A stretch of 64,000 nt of DNA from Rebecca billardiae RCC1528. Its lineage: Eukaryota; Haptophyta. A program made the position numbers and the translations under genes. Position 1 is the first letter of the stretch. Every line of letters starts with the position of its first letter. Below the pieces are notes generated by a model. That model ran no database searches. It was not told the DNA's origin and was given only the letters and a program-made list of their open reading frames with translations. Location of the stretch: assembly GCA_965240325.2 (NCBI GenBank), contig OZ251225.1, positions 2,852,001 through 2,916,000 on the forward strand, given 5' to 3'. This document shows positions 42,802-53,790 of the stretch, piece after piece.

Positions 42802-43563
42802 TTAGCCGGTGCGGAACGATGAGATCGCGAACGCGTCGTTGAAGAAGTTCATCACCGCCGGGTTGAGGTACAGTGGCTTGAAGAGCCAGGGCGTGAGCTG
42901 CGTGATCGGCGTCTTGGTGATCGCCTCCTCGATCACGTACGTCGTGACGGCGACCATCGCCAGCCTGCCGTTGTTGATCTCCTTCGCCTGCATGTCGCGG
43001 CGCGCGTCGCGCGACGCGCCACCGAGGATGTTGAGCGGGTCGAAGCCAAAGTCGCCGGGCAGCCACCACTCGCCCTGCTCTTCCTTGAGCTTGAGCGAGT
43101 AGAGATCGATCGCGCCGATCGCGACGAAGAAGGCGGCGAGCACGATCGGGATCGCACCCTGCTCGAGCCCGCCGTTCAGCACCGACGGCGTGCGGCCTGC
43201 CGTCTCTGTGAGCAGCAGCGGCTCGCGCAGCGTGCGCGAGAGCGCGGGGTTGAGGAGCTCCTGCACGGGCCACGCGAGGCCGGCGAGCATGGCGAGCCGG
43301 CCGTGGCGCAGCTCGGCCTCGCGGTAATCCCGGAGCACGAACGCCTGCGAGCGCTCCTTCTGGCTCGCCGAGCCAAGGTTGAGGTCAACCGCCGCGAGGT
43401 TGAGCGGGTCGAAGCCGTAGTCGGCGACCATCGTGCCATCGAGCGCCGGCGACTTTGATGCGGCCGTCGGCTGCGTCGGCGACTTGACCGCGGCCTTCGA
43501 CCGCGAGGGCGGCGGGTTGATCGGGTCGAGGAGCGCGAGCGACGCGGTGACGATGTGGAACAT
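42802..43563 (-). CDS. Light-harvesting chlorophyll a/c-binding protein, tandem copy 3
   Basis: Intact, 253 residues, and essentially the copy 2 protein. Sequence shared with the other copies ends about 24 bases upstream of the ATG, near 43587. This copy therefore has an unrelated promoter, and no in-frame start exists upstream of 43563, which settles the start for the whole family. It is the first gene of the array in transcription order and may be the source copy or a promoter-swapped one. Different light or growth regulation from copies 1 and 2 is a reasonable inference. Confidence 0.94.
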   Translation of the reverse strand: MFHIVTASLALLDPINPPPSRSKAAVKSPTQPTAASKSPALDGTMVADYGFDPLNLAAVDLNLGSASQKERSQAFVLRDYREAELRHGRLAMLAGLAWPVQELLNPALSRTLREPLLLTETAGRTPSVLNGGLEQGAIPIVLAAFFVAIGAIDLYSLKLKEEQGEWWLPGDFGFDPLNILGGASRDARRDMQAKEINNGRLAMVAVTTYVIEEAITKTPITQLTPWLFKPLYLNPAVMNFFNDAFAISSFRTG

Positions 43564-44459
43564 GACGGACGTGAGCGTGAGTGTGACAGGGTTGGTGGCT
43601 GCGGGTTCGCGTCTTCGCGAAGGCGCGAGACAACGACGACAGGCTTTGCCCAGCCCAGGACCGCCCGACGACCGCGATCGGCGATTCCTTTCTCCGATTC
43701 AACAAAGGTAAGAGGTTCAAGGTTCCATGCAAGAGTTTACGACTACATCAGACGAGTTCCAGAGTAGATCGCAATCTCATGAGAACATCTGGGGCCGGAG
43801 ATTTGAGAGCGGATCTGACGCGTCACGATGCACGCTCACCCTCCCCCTCCCCTCGGACGCAGCCCCGCAGCTCATCAGCAAAGGGCGAAACGGCTATATA
43901 AGACAGCGCCCAATGGGCACGACCCTGCGCACCGCGATGTACCCCCCCCCTCCCCCGCCGTCTCGGCACTCACACCAGCGCGTATCATGCGAGCACCACG
44001 AGCAGCGGGCCCGTGTCCACGAGCCCGGTAGCAGCAGATGGGCTGGGTAAGCGCGCGCAGCATCGAATTTCACAGCTGCGCAATCATGAGAGAATTTTTC
44101 AATCGATGCTTGTGTATTGTACGCCCCTGGCGGCTCGCAGTTGCTCGCTAAGACTCCTGTCGCAGCCTGTGAGTAGCAGTCGTCTGTCGTCACATCCGGG
44201 CAGGAGAATCGGAAAGTGCCCGCGCAGCCCGCACAGTAGGTAGGTCACAGGCAGTATTACGTCGACCTGCTGAACTTACCTAGTCATTACTACTTAGCAC
44301 TAACCGTTCGGACTTCGGAACCAGGACGACGCAGGACCGAATCGCTGTATCGACGACGGTCCTGACGGTCCGCGTCCGACTCAGCCTGAGCCGCGCTCAC
44401 CTACAGGCTACGGCTGCAGCCCGTCCGCGCTCGGAAGTGCCCAGACCGCACTATGACTT
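43564..44459. other. Promoter of LHC copy 3 and gene-free DNA
   Basis: Moderate GC content, unlike the coding regions. A TATA-like GGCTATATAAGACAGC lies at about 43890 with CCAATGG just downstream on the plus strand (inverted CCAAT on the minus strand). I see no gene; short frames here lack coding character. Confidence 0.5.
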
Positions 44460-45077
44460 ATGAGCTACTACGGCAATCGTGGCCGGCGACCTACTTGGAG
44501 CAAATGGGAATCCGCCCTTAATCGACTGAAATCCGGGCCCCGCCGTGGCATCACTCAGATGTCAACGCGGCCGCCGATATCAATCACATCAAACTCTCTC
44601 ACAGTCACGGTAATCGGTATTCTCACTGACGCCACGACCCGCACGACCGTACTCCGTAGGTCCGTACCGGAAGTACGAGTCGTATCAGGCTTGTTCGGTC
44701 ATTCTAAGACTAAATTATATATAGCGGTTAATCTATATAATTATGAGGTGGACCTCACCCTCAAGAAGATCGCCAAGATGGGGCAGGACACGTGGCGCGC
44801 GCGCCTCAGCGCGCCCTCGCGCCCCGCCGCCGAGCGCGCGCTGCTCGGCACCATGCGGCGCGAGCTGGGCATGCGCTGCCTGCGTGGCCAGGCCAAGATG
44901 CTCATCGCCCGCGCGCGCATGGCGCACGTGCGCCCGGGGGCACGCGCCCGCGGGGGCGCTGCGTACGACGACTACTTCGAGACGACGGCTGACGACGCGT
45001 GGCACCGCGACCACCGCGGTGGCGCGCGCGCGTCGACGCCAGACTGTGCGTCGAGCTTCCGCTCGGCGATGGAGTGA
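44460..45077 (+). CDS. Hypothetical open frame, doubtful
   Basis: A 205-codon ATG frame. Its first 95 codons lie in AT-richer, non-coding-like DNA that includes a TATATATAG element near 44717. The second half, from about 44740 (VDLTLKKIAKMGQDTWRARL onward), jumps to the GC-rich codon use seen in real genes of this window, and could be a small protein starting at the ATG at 44778 or an exon fragment of a lost gene. No family is recognised. Confidence 0.25.
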   Translation: MSYYGNRGRRPTWSKWESALNRLKSGPRRGITQMSTRPPISITSNSLTVTVIGILTDATTRTTVLRRSVPEVRVVSGLFGHSKTKLYIAVNLYNYEVDLTLKKIAKMGQDTWRARLSAPSRPAAERALLGTMRRELGMRCLRGQAKMLIARARMAHVRPGARARGGAAYDDYFETTADDAWHRDHRGGARASTPDCASSFRSAME

Positions 45078-45090
45078 TGGGCGACTACGA

Positions 45091-45108
45091 GGGGGGGGGG
45101 GGGGGGGG
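45091..45108 (+). repeat. Run of 18 guanines
   Basis: An uninterrupted G18 homopolymer 14 bases after the preceding hypothetical frame ends. It could form a G-quadruplex and its true length may be uncertain from sequencing. Confidence 0.85.
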
Positions 45109-45188
45109 ACGACGACGGCGAGGAGCGCTGATCCTGGTCGGTTTGTCTCTGCTGCTCGATCTGCTGCTACAGCTTGCTGACTGAGACT

Positions 45189-45260
45189 CTGACGCCTGCC
45201 CGTTGCATACCACGTCGTTAATATATATTTAACGACGTGGCAGCATCGGACAAGCGTCAG
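45189..45260. repeat. Long imperfect hairpin with AT-only loop
   Basis: The core 45210-45240 is a perfect palindrome: 12-base arms beginning CCACGTCGTTAA around the 7-base loop TATATAT. Pairing continues outward for about 20 more bases per side (CTGACGCCTGCCCG against its counterpart) with only a few mismatches, for a 72-base hairpin. It could be a small foldback element, a replication or transcription structure, or a mobile-element relic. Confidence 0.8.
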
Positions 45261-45817
45261 GCTCAGAGTGCAACAGACACATAGAATGCGTCCGCGCCTT
45301 CCGTCCAGGTCAGACAGTGCGCCACCCGCAGCCCTGCCCCCTTATGCCCGGCGCCTACGGCTCACGGGTCCACACTCACTCACGGTCCCGGAGCGGGCGG
45401 CCGGGATGGAGCACATGGTATAGAATTCAGCTGTACGATACATAGCTTAATTCGCCGTGATGTGTCACTACTGATGACTAGCTGAGTGCCGAGTGAGAGC
45501 TTGTACACTGTCCGGTAAACTCGCTCGACACCCAGACAGCGACACCCGTACCGCGCCACCGGCGAACCGTCGTCCCCGGTTCGCCCCTCTGAAATCTGAA
45601 TCTGTTCTGATGTCGCAGGTGTCACCTGCGAAGAGAGGGAACGCCTTGACCACATGCGCACGACGTCGTCCCCGACTGACGTCGACTGCGCGTGCCCCAG
45701 TGGAGCTCGTGCGCACTCCGCCCCGGCCAGGACCGCTGTGCGCCGAGCGCCCACCGCGAACGGCCGTTCCACGCCGGGCCAGCCACGGAGTGGACCCGCG
45801 GAGGCGACGACAGGGCC

Positions 45818-46621
45818 TCATTGCAAGCCTGCGTAGGGCCTCCTCTCGGCGGCGAGCACGGTGTGAATGTCAAGCGGCGATGCCTCGATCCCGGGCACGA
45901 TGTGCCGCATGGCGTGTGGCAGTTGTTGACTTGCGTACGCCATTGTCGCATCCACCTCGCTGAGGACGAAGGGCGGCAGCGCCGTGGCGACGTTCGCTCG
46001 TCGAACAGGTCGGCCCACACCAGCACGGACGAGCAGGCGCGTGCATCGCGCGGCTGTGGCGGGCGTGCTAGCCTCGAAGCGTCGTGGCAACCTCGGCGCG
46101 ACGGAGGTCATTTCTGCACAAGGCGTGTGTGAAATGTGAATCAGTGAATCGTCGCTGATAGCGAGGCCGAGCCCGCCTATCATAGCCACAGTCGGTAAGA
46201 TGCGCCGAGATTTGCTCGAGATGGGGATCAGGCCGCGCACGCATGATCGGATCGGCTCCTTCTCCGTGATGAAGTCGCGAACCTCGCGATATGTGTGGGT
46301 GATTCGCAGATGACGCGGGAGTACGACCTCGACTGCCGCCCCCTTCCGCGCGCAACGCGCGCGTGGGCGACTATTGCCGCGAAGCTTTACGACGACGTTC
46401 GGATGCACAAGCTAAATGAAGATCCAGCGAGAATCTTGCAGGCTTCTGATCGCCAGCTTCAAGGCGACGGGTGCCCACTGGGCGTTTTGCGCGCTCCACA
46501 AGTGCTTGCCCAACGGCACCTGACGGAACGGCGTGCGTGCGAATGTGTGCACGTGAGAACGCGCGGGCAAGTGGGCCAATCGCTGTGCGGCCTCGGCCCG
46601 CTCGGCTCCCAACCAACCCAA
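45818..46621 (-). pseudogene. Possible decayed protein-coding frame with an in-frame stop
   Basis: One minus-strand frame is open on both sides of a single TAG near 46413: upstream it reads LGKHLWSAQNAQWAPVALKL, downstream HPNVVVKLRGNSRPRARC and on to about 45818. Neither part begins at a convincing ATG. The composition is less biased than in the GC-rich genes nearby. I recognise no family; it could be a dead transposon or host gene, or chance. Confidence 0.25.
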
Positions 46622-47627
46622 GCACGCCGAGCAAACGGTCAGCCGCGCGGCAAGCGCTTCGTGCGGCCGGCCTTCTCAGCAGTGATCACAGCTCTGACCG
46701 CGCATGAATTCCGCGCGCGCCCCACGTCCGCCGCGTCGTCACGTGCCTAATGGCTCGACGGAGGCTCCGACTAGCCGGGCGGCGCGGACGCTCCTCGTTC
46801 GCACGGCATTCCGTCGCGTACCGCACGGCCGCTCCGACCGGCGCGGCTTCGTGCTGCGCGAGACGGACGTGACGGAAGTCACGACTAGAAGCGCCGAACT
46901 ATGATGCCGCCGAAGTGCGCGCACTCGTCTGGCGGCCGCCTCCTGCCCGTGGCGATGGGCGGACGCCCGGGGGCGAGGGAATGTCTCACGCCACCGAGAC
47001 TAGATGCGCCCGCGGGCAGCACGCACGGCGCTGGCAAGACGCCAGGTGCGCCCGCCGACCACACATTCTGCTCCGCGCTGGCTTCATCGGCCGGCACGCG
47101 CTGGACGCACCTCGTCGATGAAACAAGCGCGTCAACGGCGCACGAGCGCTTGCCTGTACACACCCATCAGCGATCTTCGGCATGTACGCCGCGGGGATCC
47201 ATGCACACCCAGTGGCTTTTCTGTTCTCTGATCTGATGCGGACCCGGCAGCCCGCCGGAGGCCACTCAACTCGACAACTCGGACAACTGTGACCCAATCG
47301 GCCAATCGCGGGCCGACGGGGCCGCACTCCCGCAGCCTCACGAGTCACGGACTCCGATGACTCTCTCTCTCTCTATAGCCTGCGCTTTAGTAGCAGTAGA
47401 TACAGTAGCAAGCTACAACAGTCGTCTGCCAAAGGACAGCTATGCTAAATAAAGCTGCGTTCAGCACGACTTCATAGCTGCTAGTCTGGATCCGTGCTGG
47501 CGCAGCTGCCAGTGAGCTGGGCGCCTGGCACCGTGCTCGAGCGCGGAGCTAGCAGATGACGAAGAGGCGCCTGCTGCGGGGAGGCTGCAGGCGGGGCGGC
47601 GACGCGCCCATCGGCGGCCACGCATGA
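46622..47627. other. Intergenic region downstream of the VPS13-family gene
   Basis: Contains a short CT microsatellite near 47358-47374 and several short frames without coding character. The VPS13-family 3' untranslated region must lie at its right edge. I see nothing else. Confidence 0.5.
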
Positions 47628-49631
47628 TCAGATGGGCTCGGCCGCGAACGAGCCGCCCTGGCTGTGCTGCTCGGTCGCGGAGCGGCCGTCTGTGTCCAGG
47701 TCCGCCGGCCGCGGCGGTGCGCGGCGGTGCGCGCGGCGGTGCGTGTGCGCGCGCGAGGTGGCCGAGGTCTGGCCGTGCGCGGCGCGCGGCGCGCGGCGCG
47801 CGGCGCCGCCGGCGCCGCCCGTCCACGGCGCCTCCTCCGCGCCGGGCCCGCTCCCGTCCGGCAGCAGCACGGGCAGCGAGCTCGCGCCGAACGTGCTGCC
47901 GTCGTCGATGCGCGTCGTGCCGTCCCAGAACGCGAGCCGCGCGCTGATCGAGCCGACCGCGCGCACGCCGTCGTCGGCGCCGTCGGCGCCGTCGGCGTCG
48001 GGCTCGGGCCCGTCGCGCGCCGCGGCCGCGGCCGCGCCCGGCCCGCCGCGCCCGGCCGGCGCGGGCACCATCGCCGCCGTCTGCCGCGCGAACAGCCGCG
48101 AGAAGAAGCGCACGACGCGCCAGCGCGCGGTGCGCGCGGGCTCGGCCGGCGCGGCGCGCCCGCCCGCGCGCGCGCGCGCCATGGCGGCCGCGGGCTGCGG
48201 CGGCCGCAGCAGTTCGAGTTTCACCGGCGCGCCGATCAGCGCGCTCAGTCCCGCCTCGTCGTGCGCGTCGAAGGCGATCCGCACGTGCGCGACGCCCGCC
48301 GAGCCGAGCCCGTCGGGCGCGGCGCTGTCGCCCGCGCCCGCCGCGTCGGCGGAGGAGGCGAGGGAGGAGCGGCGTGCGCGCCGCGTCTCGACCTTTGCCT
48401 TGGCGGTCGGCGGTAGAGCGAGCGGGAGCGCCGCCTCATAGACCGCGCCTCGCGCCCACGCGGCCGCGCACGCGCCGAGCGAGAGCTCCGCCTCGCCCAT
48501 CATCGCGTCCGCGCCGCCGTCGTCGTCCCACACGGTGAGTCGCAGCAGCGCGCGCGCGGGCGCGCGCCACGGCAGCACGAACGCTTCGTTCCAGACGGGC
48601 TCGAGCGAGTTCCAGACAACCGACGTGCGGCGCACGGCGCGCGGCGGCCTGGTGCCGCCCTCGGCCGCGGCGGCGGCCGCCGTCTCGAAGAACTCGAGGC
48701 ACGCGAACGGGTCCGAGACGCCGACCATGTCCGAGTTGCGCAGGCCGTGCGCCGAGACCACCGCGATCGCGAGGAGCCCGCTCGGCGCGCGCGTGCGCTC
48801 CCACAGCGCGCGCGCGACGAGCAGCCTCCGCCGGTGCGCTTGGATTGTTGCAGCGGCCACCCAGCGGCGCGCGGCCATCGCAGCCTCGCTGCGGCCGCGC
48901 GTGCCGCGCTGCCGCCGCGCGCGCAGCCGGCTCCCAGAGTCCGGGGCGGGGCTGAGCGCTGCGCCGTCGTCGGCGTCGGCGTCGGCGTCGGCGTCGTCTG
49001 CGCTCGCGCGAGCTGCCTCGAGCGACCCGCCGCCGCCGCCATCGCCGTCGGCGGCGGCGGCGGTGGCGGCGGCGGCGGCGGCGGCGCGCGGCGGCGGCGC
49101 GGGCGCGCGCGCGCGGCGCGGCGGCGTGGGCGGCGGCTGGGCAGCGCCCGCCACAGCGCCAGCCTCGGCGCCGCCCGCCGAGCCTGCCGGCTCCGCCGGC
49201 TCGGCCAGCGGCGGCTGCGGCACCGGCCGCGCGATCGGCTCTGGCGTCGTCGCCTCCCCCTCCGCCTCCGAGCCCGCCTCCGCCTCCGCTGCCGACGACG
49301 CGGCGGCGGCGGCGGATTCGGTGGCGGCGGCGCGTGTGCTCTGGAGGGCTTCGCGCGCCGCCGCCGACCGCAGCGCGGGCGCGGGCGCCTCCGCCGCCCC
49401 CTCCGGCCGCAGCGCCGACACTGCGTGGACCACGAGAGGCTCAGGCGTGCGCGGCGCCGCGCCCTCCGCCGCCTCCGCGCTCGCGCCCGCGCGCCCCGGC
49501 CGCGGCAAGGCCAGAGCCGCTGTCGCCATGGACTTTGCCTCAGCCCCCGCGGCGGCGGCGGCGTGGGCGTGGGCGTGGGCGTGGGCGTGGGCGTGGGCGT
49601 GGGCGTGGGCGTGGGCGTGGGCGTGGGCGTG

Positions 49632-49663
<32 letters not shown>

Positions 49664-52600
49664 TGTCGGCTTCGTCGGCAGAGGAGGCGGCGGAGGGCGG
49701 GCCGCTCTGCGCGCTCTGCCAGCCCCCCGCGCCGCCGTCGGTGCCCGACGCGCTCATCGAGCCGCCGCCATCCGAGTCGGACGCCCGCGAGCGGCGTGGC
49801 GCGCGGCGCGCCGCGCCGTGCGCGCGCGCGCCGGGCGAGCCGTGCTCATACGCCGCGTGCGCGCAGCGCGCGTCGACGGAGGGCGCGAGCGCGGCGCGCG
49901 CGGGCGGCGGCGCCCCACCGCCCGCGCCTCGCCCCGCCTCCGCCTCCTCATGCTCGTCGCTGAACCAGCCGCCGCTCTCTTCTCCCAAGGACGCCTCTGA
50001 GCCGCTGCGCGCGCGGCCCGCGCCATCGCCGCCTCGACCACGGCCGCCACCGCCGTCGCCGCTGCCGCCATCGCCGCAGAGCGGGCCAGCGTCTCGCGCG
50101 CTGAGCTCGCCAGCGGAGAGGTGAGGCATGAGGAAGGGCGCGACGAGACCGGCGGCGTGCGGTCCCTCCGCGCCCGCGCCGCGCCCCGCGTCCGGCGGCC
50201 AAGGCAGCTCGCACGACCCGCCGCCGTGCGCGCCGGTGCGGGCCGCGCCGGCCGCGCGCGGCGCCGCAAGCGGGCTGGTTGGCACGTGCACCATGGGAGG
50301 AGGAGGTGCCTTTGTCGGCGTGGCAGGGCTGCTGCCGCCGCCGCCGTCCGCGGCCGCGGCACCACCGGCCGTGTCGAACCTGCGCACGCGCAGCGCGAGC
50401 GCGCTGCCGCCGTGCGCGCCGCGCGCCGCGCCGCCGAGCGCTCCGCTCGAGCGGCGCGGCGCGGCGGCCGCGGCGGCGTCGTCGTCAGCGTCCGCCGCGG
50501 CCTCGACAATCGAGCCGCAGTTGTTGGCTCCGCCGCGCAGTCCGCCGCGCGGAGCGGGCGCCGGGCGTCCGAGCGGGGAGGAGGCGGCGGTGATCGTCGC
50601 TGCGGTGAGCCGGCCGAGCTGCGGCGCGCCGTACGCCGACGGCTGCTCAGCGCCGTGCGCGCGTGGTGCTGCGCACGCCGCGCCGCCGCGCGCGCCCGCC
50701 GCAGCGGCGGCGGCGGCGGCCCCTGCGGCGGCGGCGGCGCACGCACTGTCCGCGCCCGCGGCGGCGGCGGCATCGACGTGCAGCCAGCCCGCGCCCGGCG
50801 CGCCCGGCGGCGCGGCGCCCCCCGGCGCGTGCGCGCGCGCCGCCGCCGCGCCGCCGAGCGCCGCCGCCGCCGCGAGCGTGTGCGCGCTCTCCGCCGCGCC
50901 GCGCGCCGCGCGCAGCAACGCCAGGCTGCCGCCGCGCGCGCGGTATGGTCGCGAGGTGCGAAGTACGAGCGCGCGCTCGGCGGCGGGCGTGGGCGACAGT
51001 TCGCGCAGACGCCACATGGGTAGCTCGACCGAGCCGACGAAGAGGCGGTCGGCGGCCGCCGCGCGCCGCCCGTCCTTCTGCCCGAGCAGCCGGCGCGCGC
51101 CGTGCGCGGCGGCGGCGCGCGCGCGCACTGGGCTGGGCCGCGCGCGCCCGCCGGCCGGCGCGTCCGCTGCCGCGTCGGGCGGCGCGCCGCCCGGCGCGCC
51201 GCCGTCCGCGGCCGCGCCCGGCGGGTCGGGCGTGTAGTAGGCGCGCAGCGAGAGCGTGGACGCCATCGAGAGCACGCGCGCGTGCAGCACCTCGCACAGC
51301 CCGCGCTCCGCCGGCCAGCGGATCGGCCGCGTCGCCCCCCACTGCTGGCCTGCGCGAGCGGCGCGCAGCGCGGCGGCGCGCCCGGCGCGTGTGTCGGCGC
51401 GCGCGCGCGCGCGCGCACGCGCGCGCCCGCGCCCGCACAAGGTCCGGGGCGCTTGGCGCGCGTGCGTGCGCGCGCACCGCCCGTGTGCAGCTCGAGCTCG
51501 AGCGTGCCGGGGAGTGTCGCGGAGGGCGGCAGCTCGAGGCCGTGCAGCCGCTCCAGCACCAGCTGCACCATCACCACCTGAGGCAGGCGGCAGGCAGGCA
51601 GCAGGCAGGCGGCAGGCGGCAGGCAGGCGGCAGGCGGCAGGCAGGCGGCAGCAGCAGGCGGCAGGCGGCAAGGCAGGCAGGCAGGCCGCAGGCGGCGGGG
51701 GCGGCGGCAGGCGGCGGGGGCGGCAGCAGGCAGGCGGCAGCAGCAGGCGGCAGGCGGAGGCACAGGGAGGCAGGCGGCAGAGGCAGCGCGGGGCCATCAG
51801 CCGGCGGCGTGCACGCACGCACGCACGCGTGCAAAGCCGCCGCCGCCTCCGCGCGCCGCCGCGCGCCACCGGCGGCGCCTCGCGCGCGCGTGCGCTTACC
51901 ATGCAATCCGACAGAGGCCTGAGAACCGCCCTGTAGGCAAGCGGCCTCGGCGCGCGCACCGCCGCCTCCGCCCAGCGCGCCTGCCTGCGCGCCGTCTGCG
52001 CCGCGTTGAGCTGGAGGCGGTGCGTCGTCTGGTCGATCGAGGTGAGCACGGCGGAGGCGGCGCCGAGCGTCCCAGCAAGTGGCGACAGAACGAGGCTGCG
52101 CGCAGCGGCGGGCGCGCGCGCGGCGGCGTGCGCGCGTGCGCGTGCGCGCGCGTGGCGTGAGCGCGCGCGCGCGCGCCGGCGGCGCGGCCCGCCCTCAGCC
52201 CTCGCGCGCGGCGCGCCCGCGCCCGCGCACGGCCCGCGCGCACACCCGGTCACCCCGAAGACCGTGCCCCTAGCAAACGCGCGACAGCTCCGCTCCTCCA
52301 TCCCGCGGTACGGCCGCGCGAGAAGATTCCGGAAGCCGACGTAGACGGACCCTACCAGCACGCGCCCGCCGAGGAAGACGCCCTCGCCGACGTGGGAGGG
52401 CGGGCCGGGGACCGCGCCGCCGAGGAAGAGGAGCGACGACGGCGGCAGCCCGCCCGCGAGCTCCCATGCCACGCGCTCGAGCGAGCCTGTCAGCTTGGCG
52501 CCCGATGACGCAAGGCCGCCGACAATGGCGTGGATCGCCTCTGCGACGCCTTCGCCGAGTCCCTGCGCGTCGCCCGTCGCGACGAAGCCCTCCGACGCGT

Positions 52601-53738
52601 CGCGCAGCCGGCTGAGCCCGCGCCCGACGCGCACGGCGAGGCCGAGCGGGTCGCCGAGCATGTCCGAGTACCCGAGCACGCGCGGCGCCTGGTACGCCGC
52701 CTGCCGCCCGAACTCTGCCGCGACGGCCGACACAAGCTCGCCGGGTGTCGTCAGCAGGTGGTGGGATTGGGCCTCGGGGTAGCGGAAGCGGAGGGAGGCG
52801 TCGGAGATCGAGGCGAAGTTGGCGATGGTGGCGGTGATGAAGCCGACGAAGCGGCGCAGCAGCCGCTCCGCGTGCCCGCCCGACGAGCGGTCCACCGCCT
52901 GCAGCATCTGCAGCACCGCCACTTCCCACAGATCCGCCAGCGTCACACTCAGAGTCAGACGAACGTCCGCGATCGCGAGCCGCCCGATGTAGCTCGGCGT
53001 GGCGCCGGAGGAGACGACGTCGGCGGGGAGGCGGAGCTCGCCGCCCTCGGCGTACGCGCCGCCGCCGCCGGCGAGCGTCGACGGCGCGCGCAGCAGCGGC
53101 GGCGGCGGCGCGGCGGCCGGCGGCGGCGGCGAGAGCGGCGGCGGCGACGCGGCCGCGCTGCGGCCAGCCTCGGCGGCCGCGGCCGCGGCCGCGCCGCCGC
53201 CCGCCCGCCCGCCGCCGCCGGCAGAGCCGGCACTGCCGCGGCGCTCGGCGCCCGCGCCGCCGTCCGCCGCGGGCGCGCCGCTCGCCGCCGCGCCCGCGCC
53301 GCCGCCCGCGCCGCGCGCGCCGCACCCCACGCCGAGCACTGCCTCGGCGTGCGCGCGCGCGCCGCCCACGCGCGGCCGCGGCGGCGCGCGCGCGCCGGCC
53401 GCGTGCCGCTCGGCCGCGCGCGCCGACTCCTCCTTGAGCTCGCGCACGAGGAGGAGCGCCTCGCGCACGACGCGCGCGAGCGAGACCACCGCCAGCCGGA
53501 TCGTCAGCGGCTGCACCTCGAGGCTCACGTCGCGGTACAGCGCGCGGCCGCCGCGGCGCAGCGCGAAGCGGAGGAACGGTGGCGGCGCGGCCGCCGCGCT
53601 GAGTTGAGCCGCGGACTGCGGCGCCGGCGCGAGCAGCAGGCAGTCGCGGGGCGAGAGGCCGGAGCCGCCCACGCCGCCGCCCTCGGGCTCCGCGGGGCCG
53701 TGCAGCGCGTACAGCACGCTGCCGCGCGCGCCCACGCT

Positions 53739-53790
<52 letters not shown>

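Noticed and set aside
45210-45240. A CRESS-type replication origin
   Set aside because: The loop is TATATAT and lacks the conserved nonamer, so I report it only as a hairpin.
48535-50124. Long plus-strand frames over the VPS13-family C-terminal part
   Set aside because: Shadows of low-complexity DNA; the minus strand has C2 and IQ motifs here.
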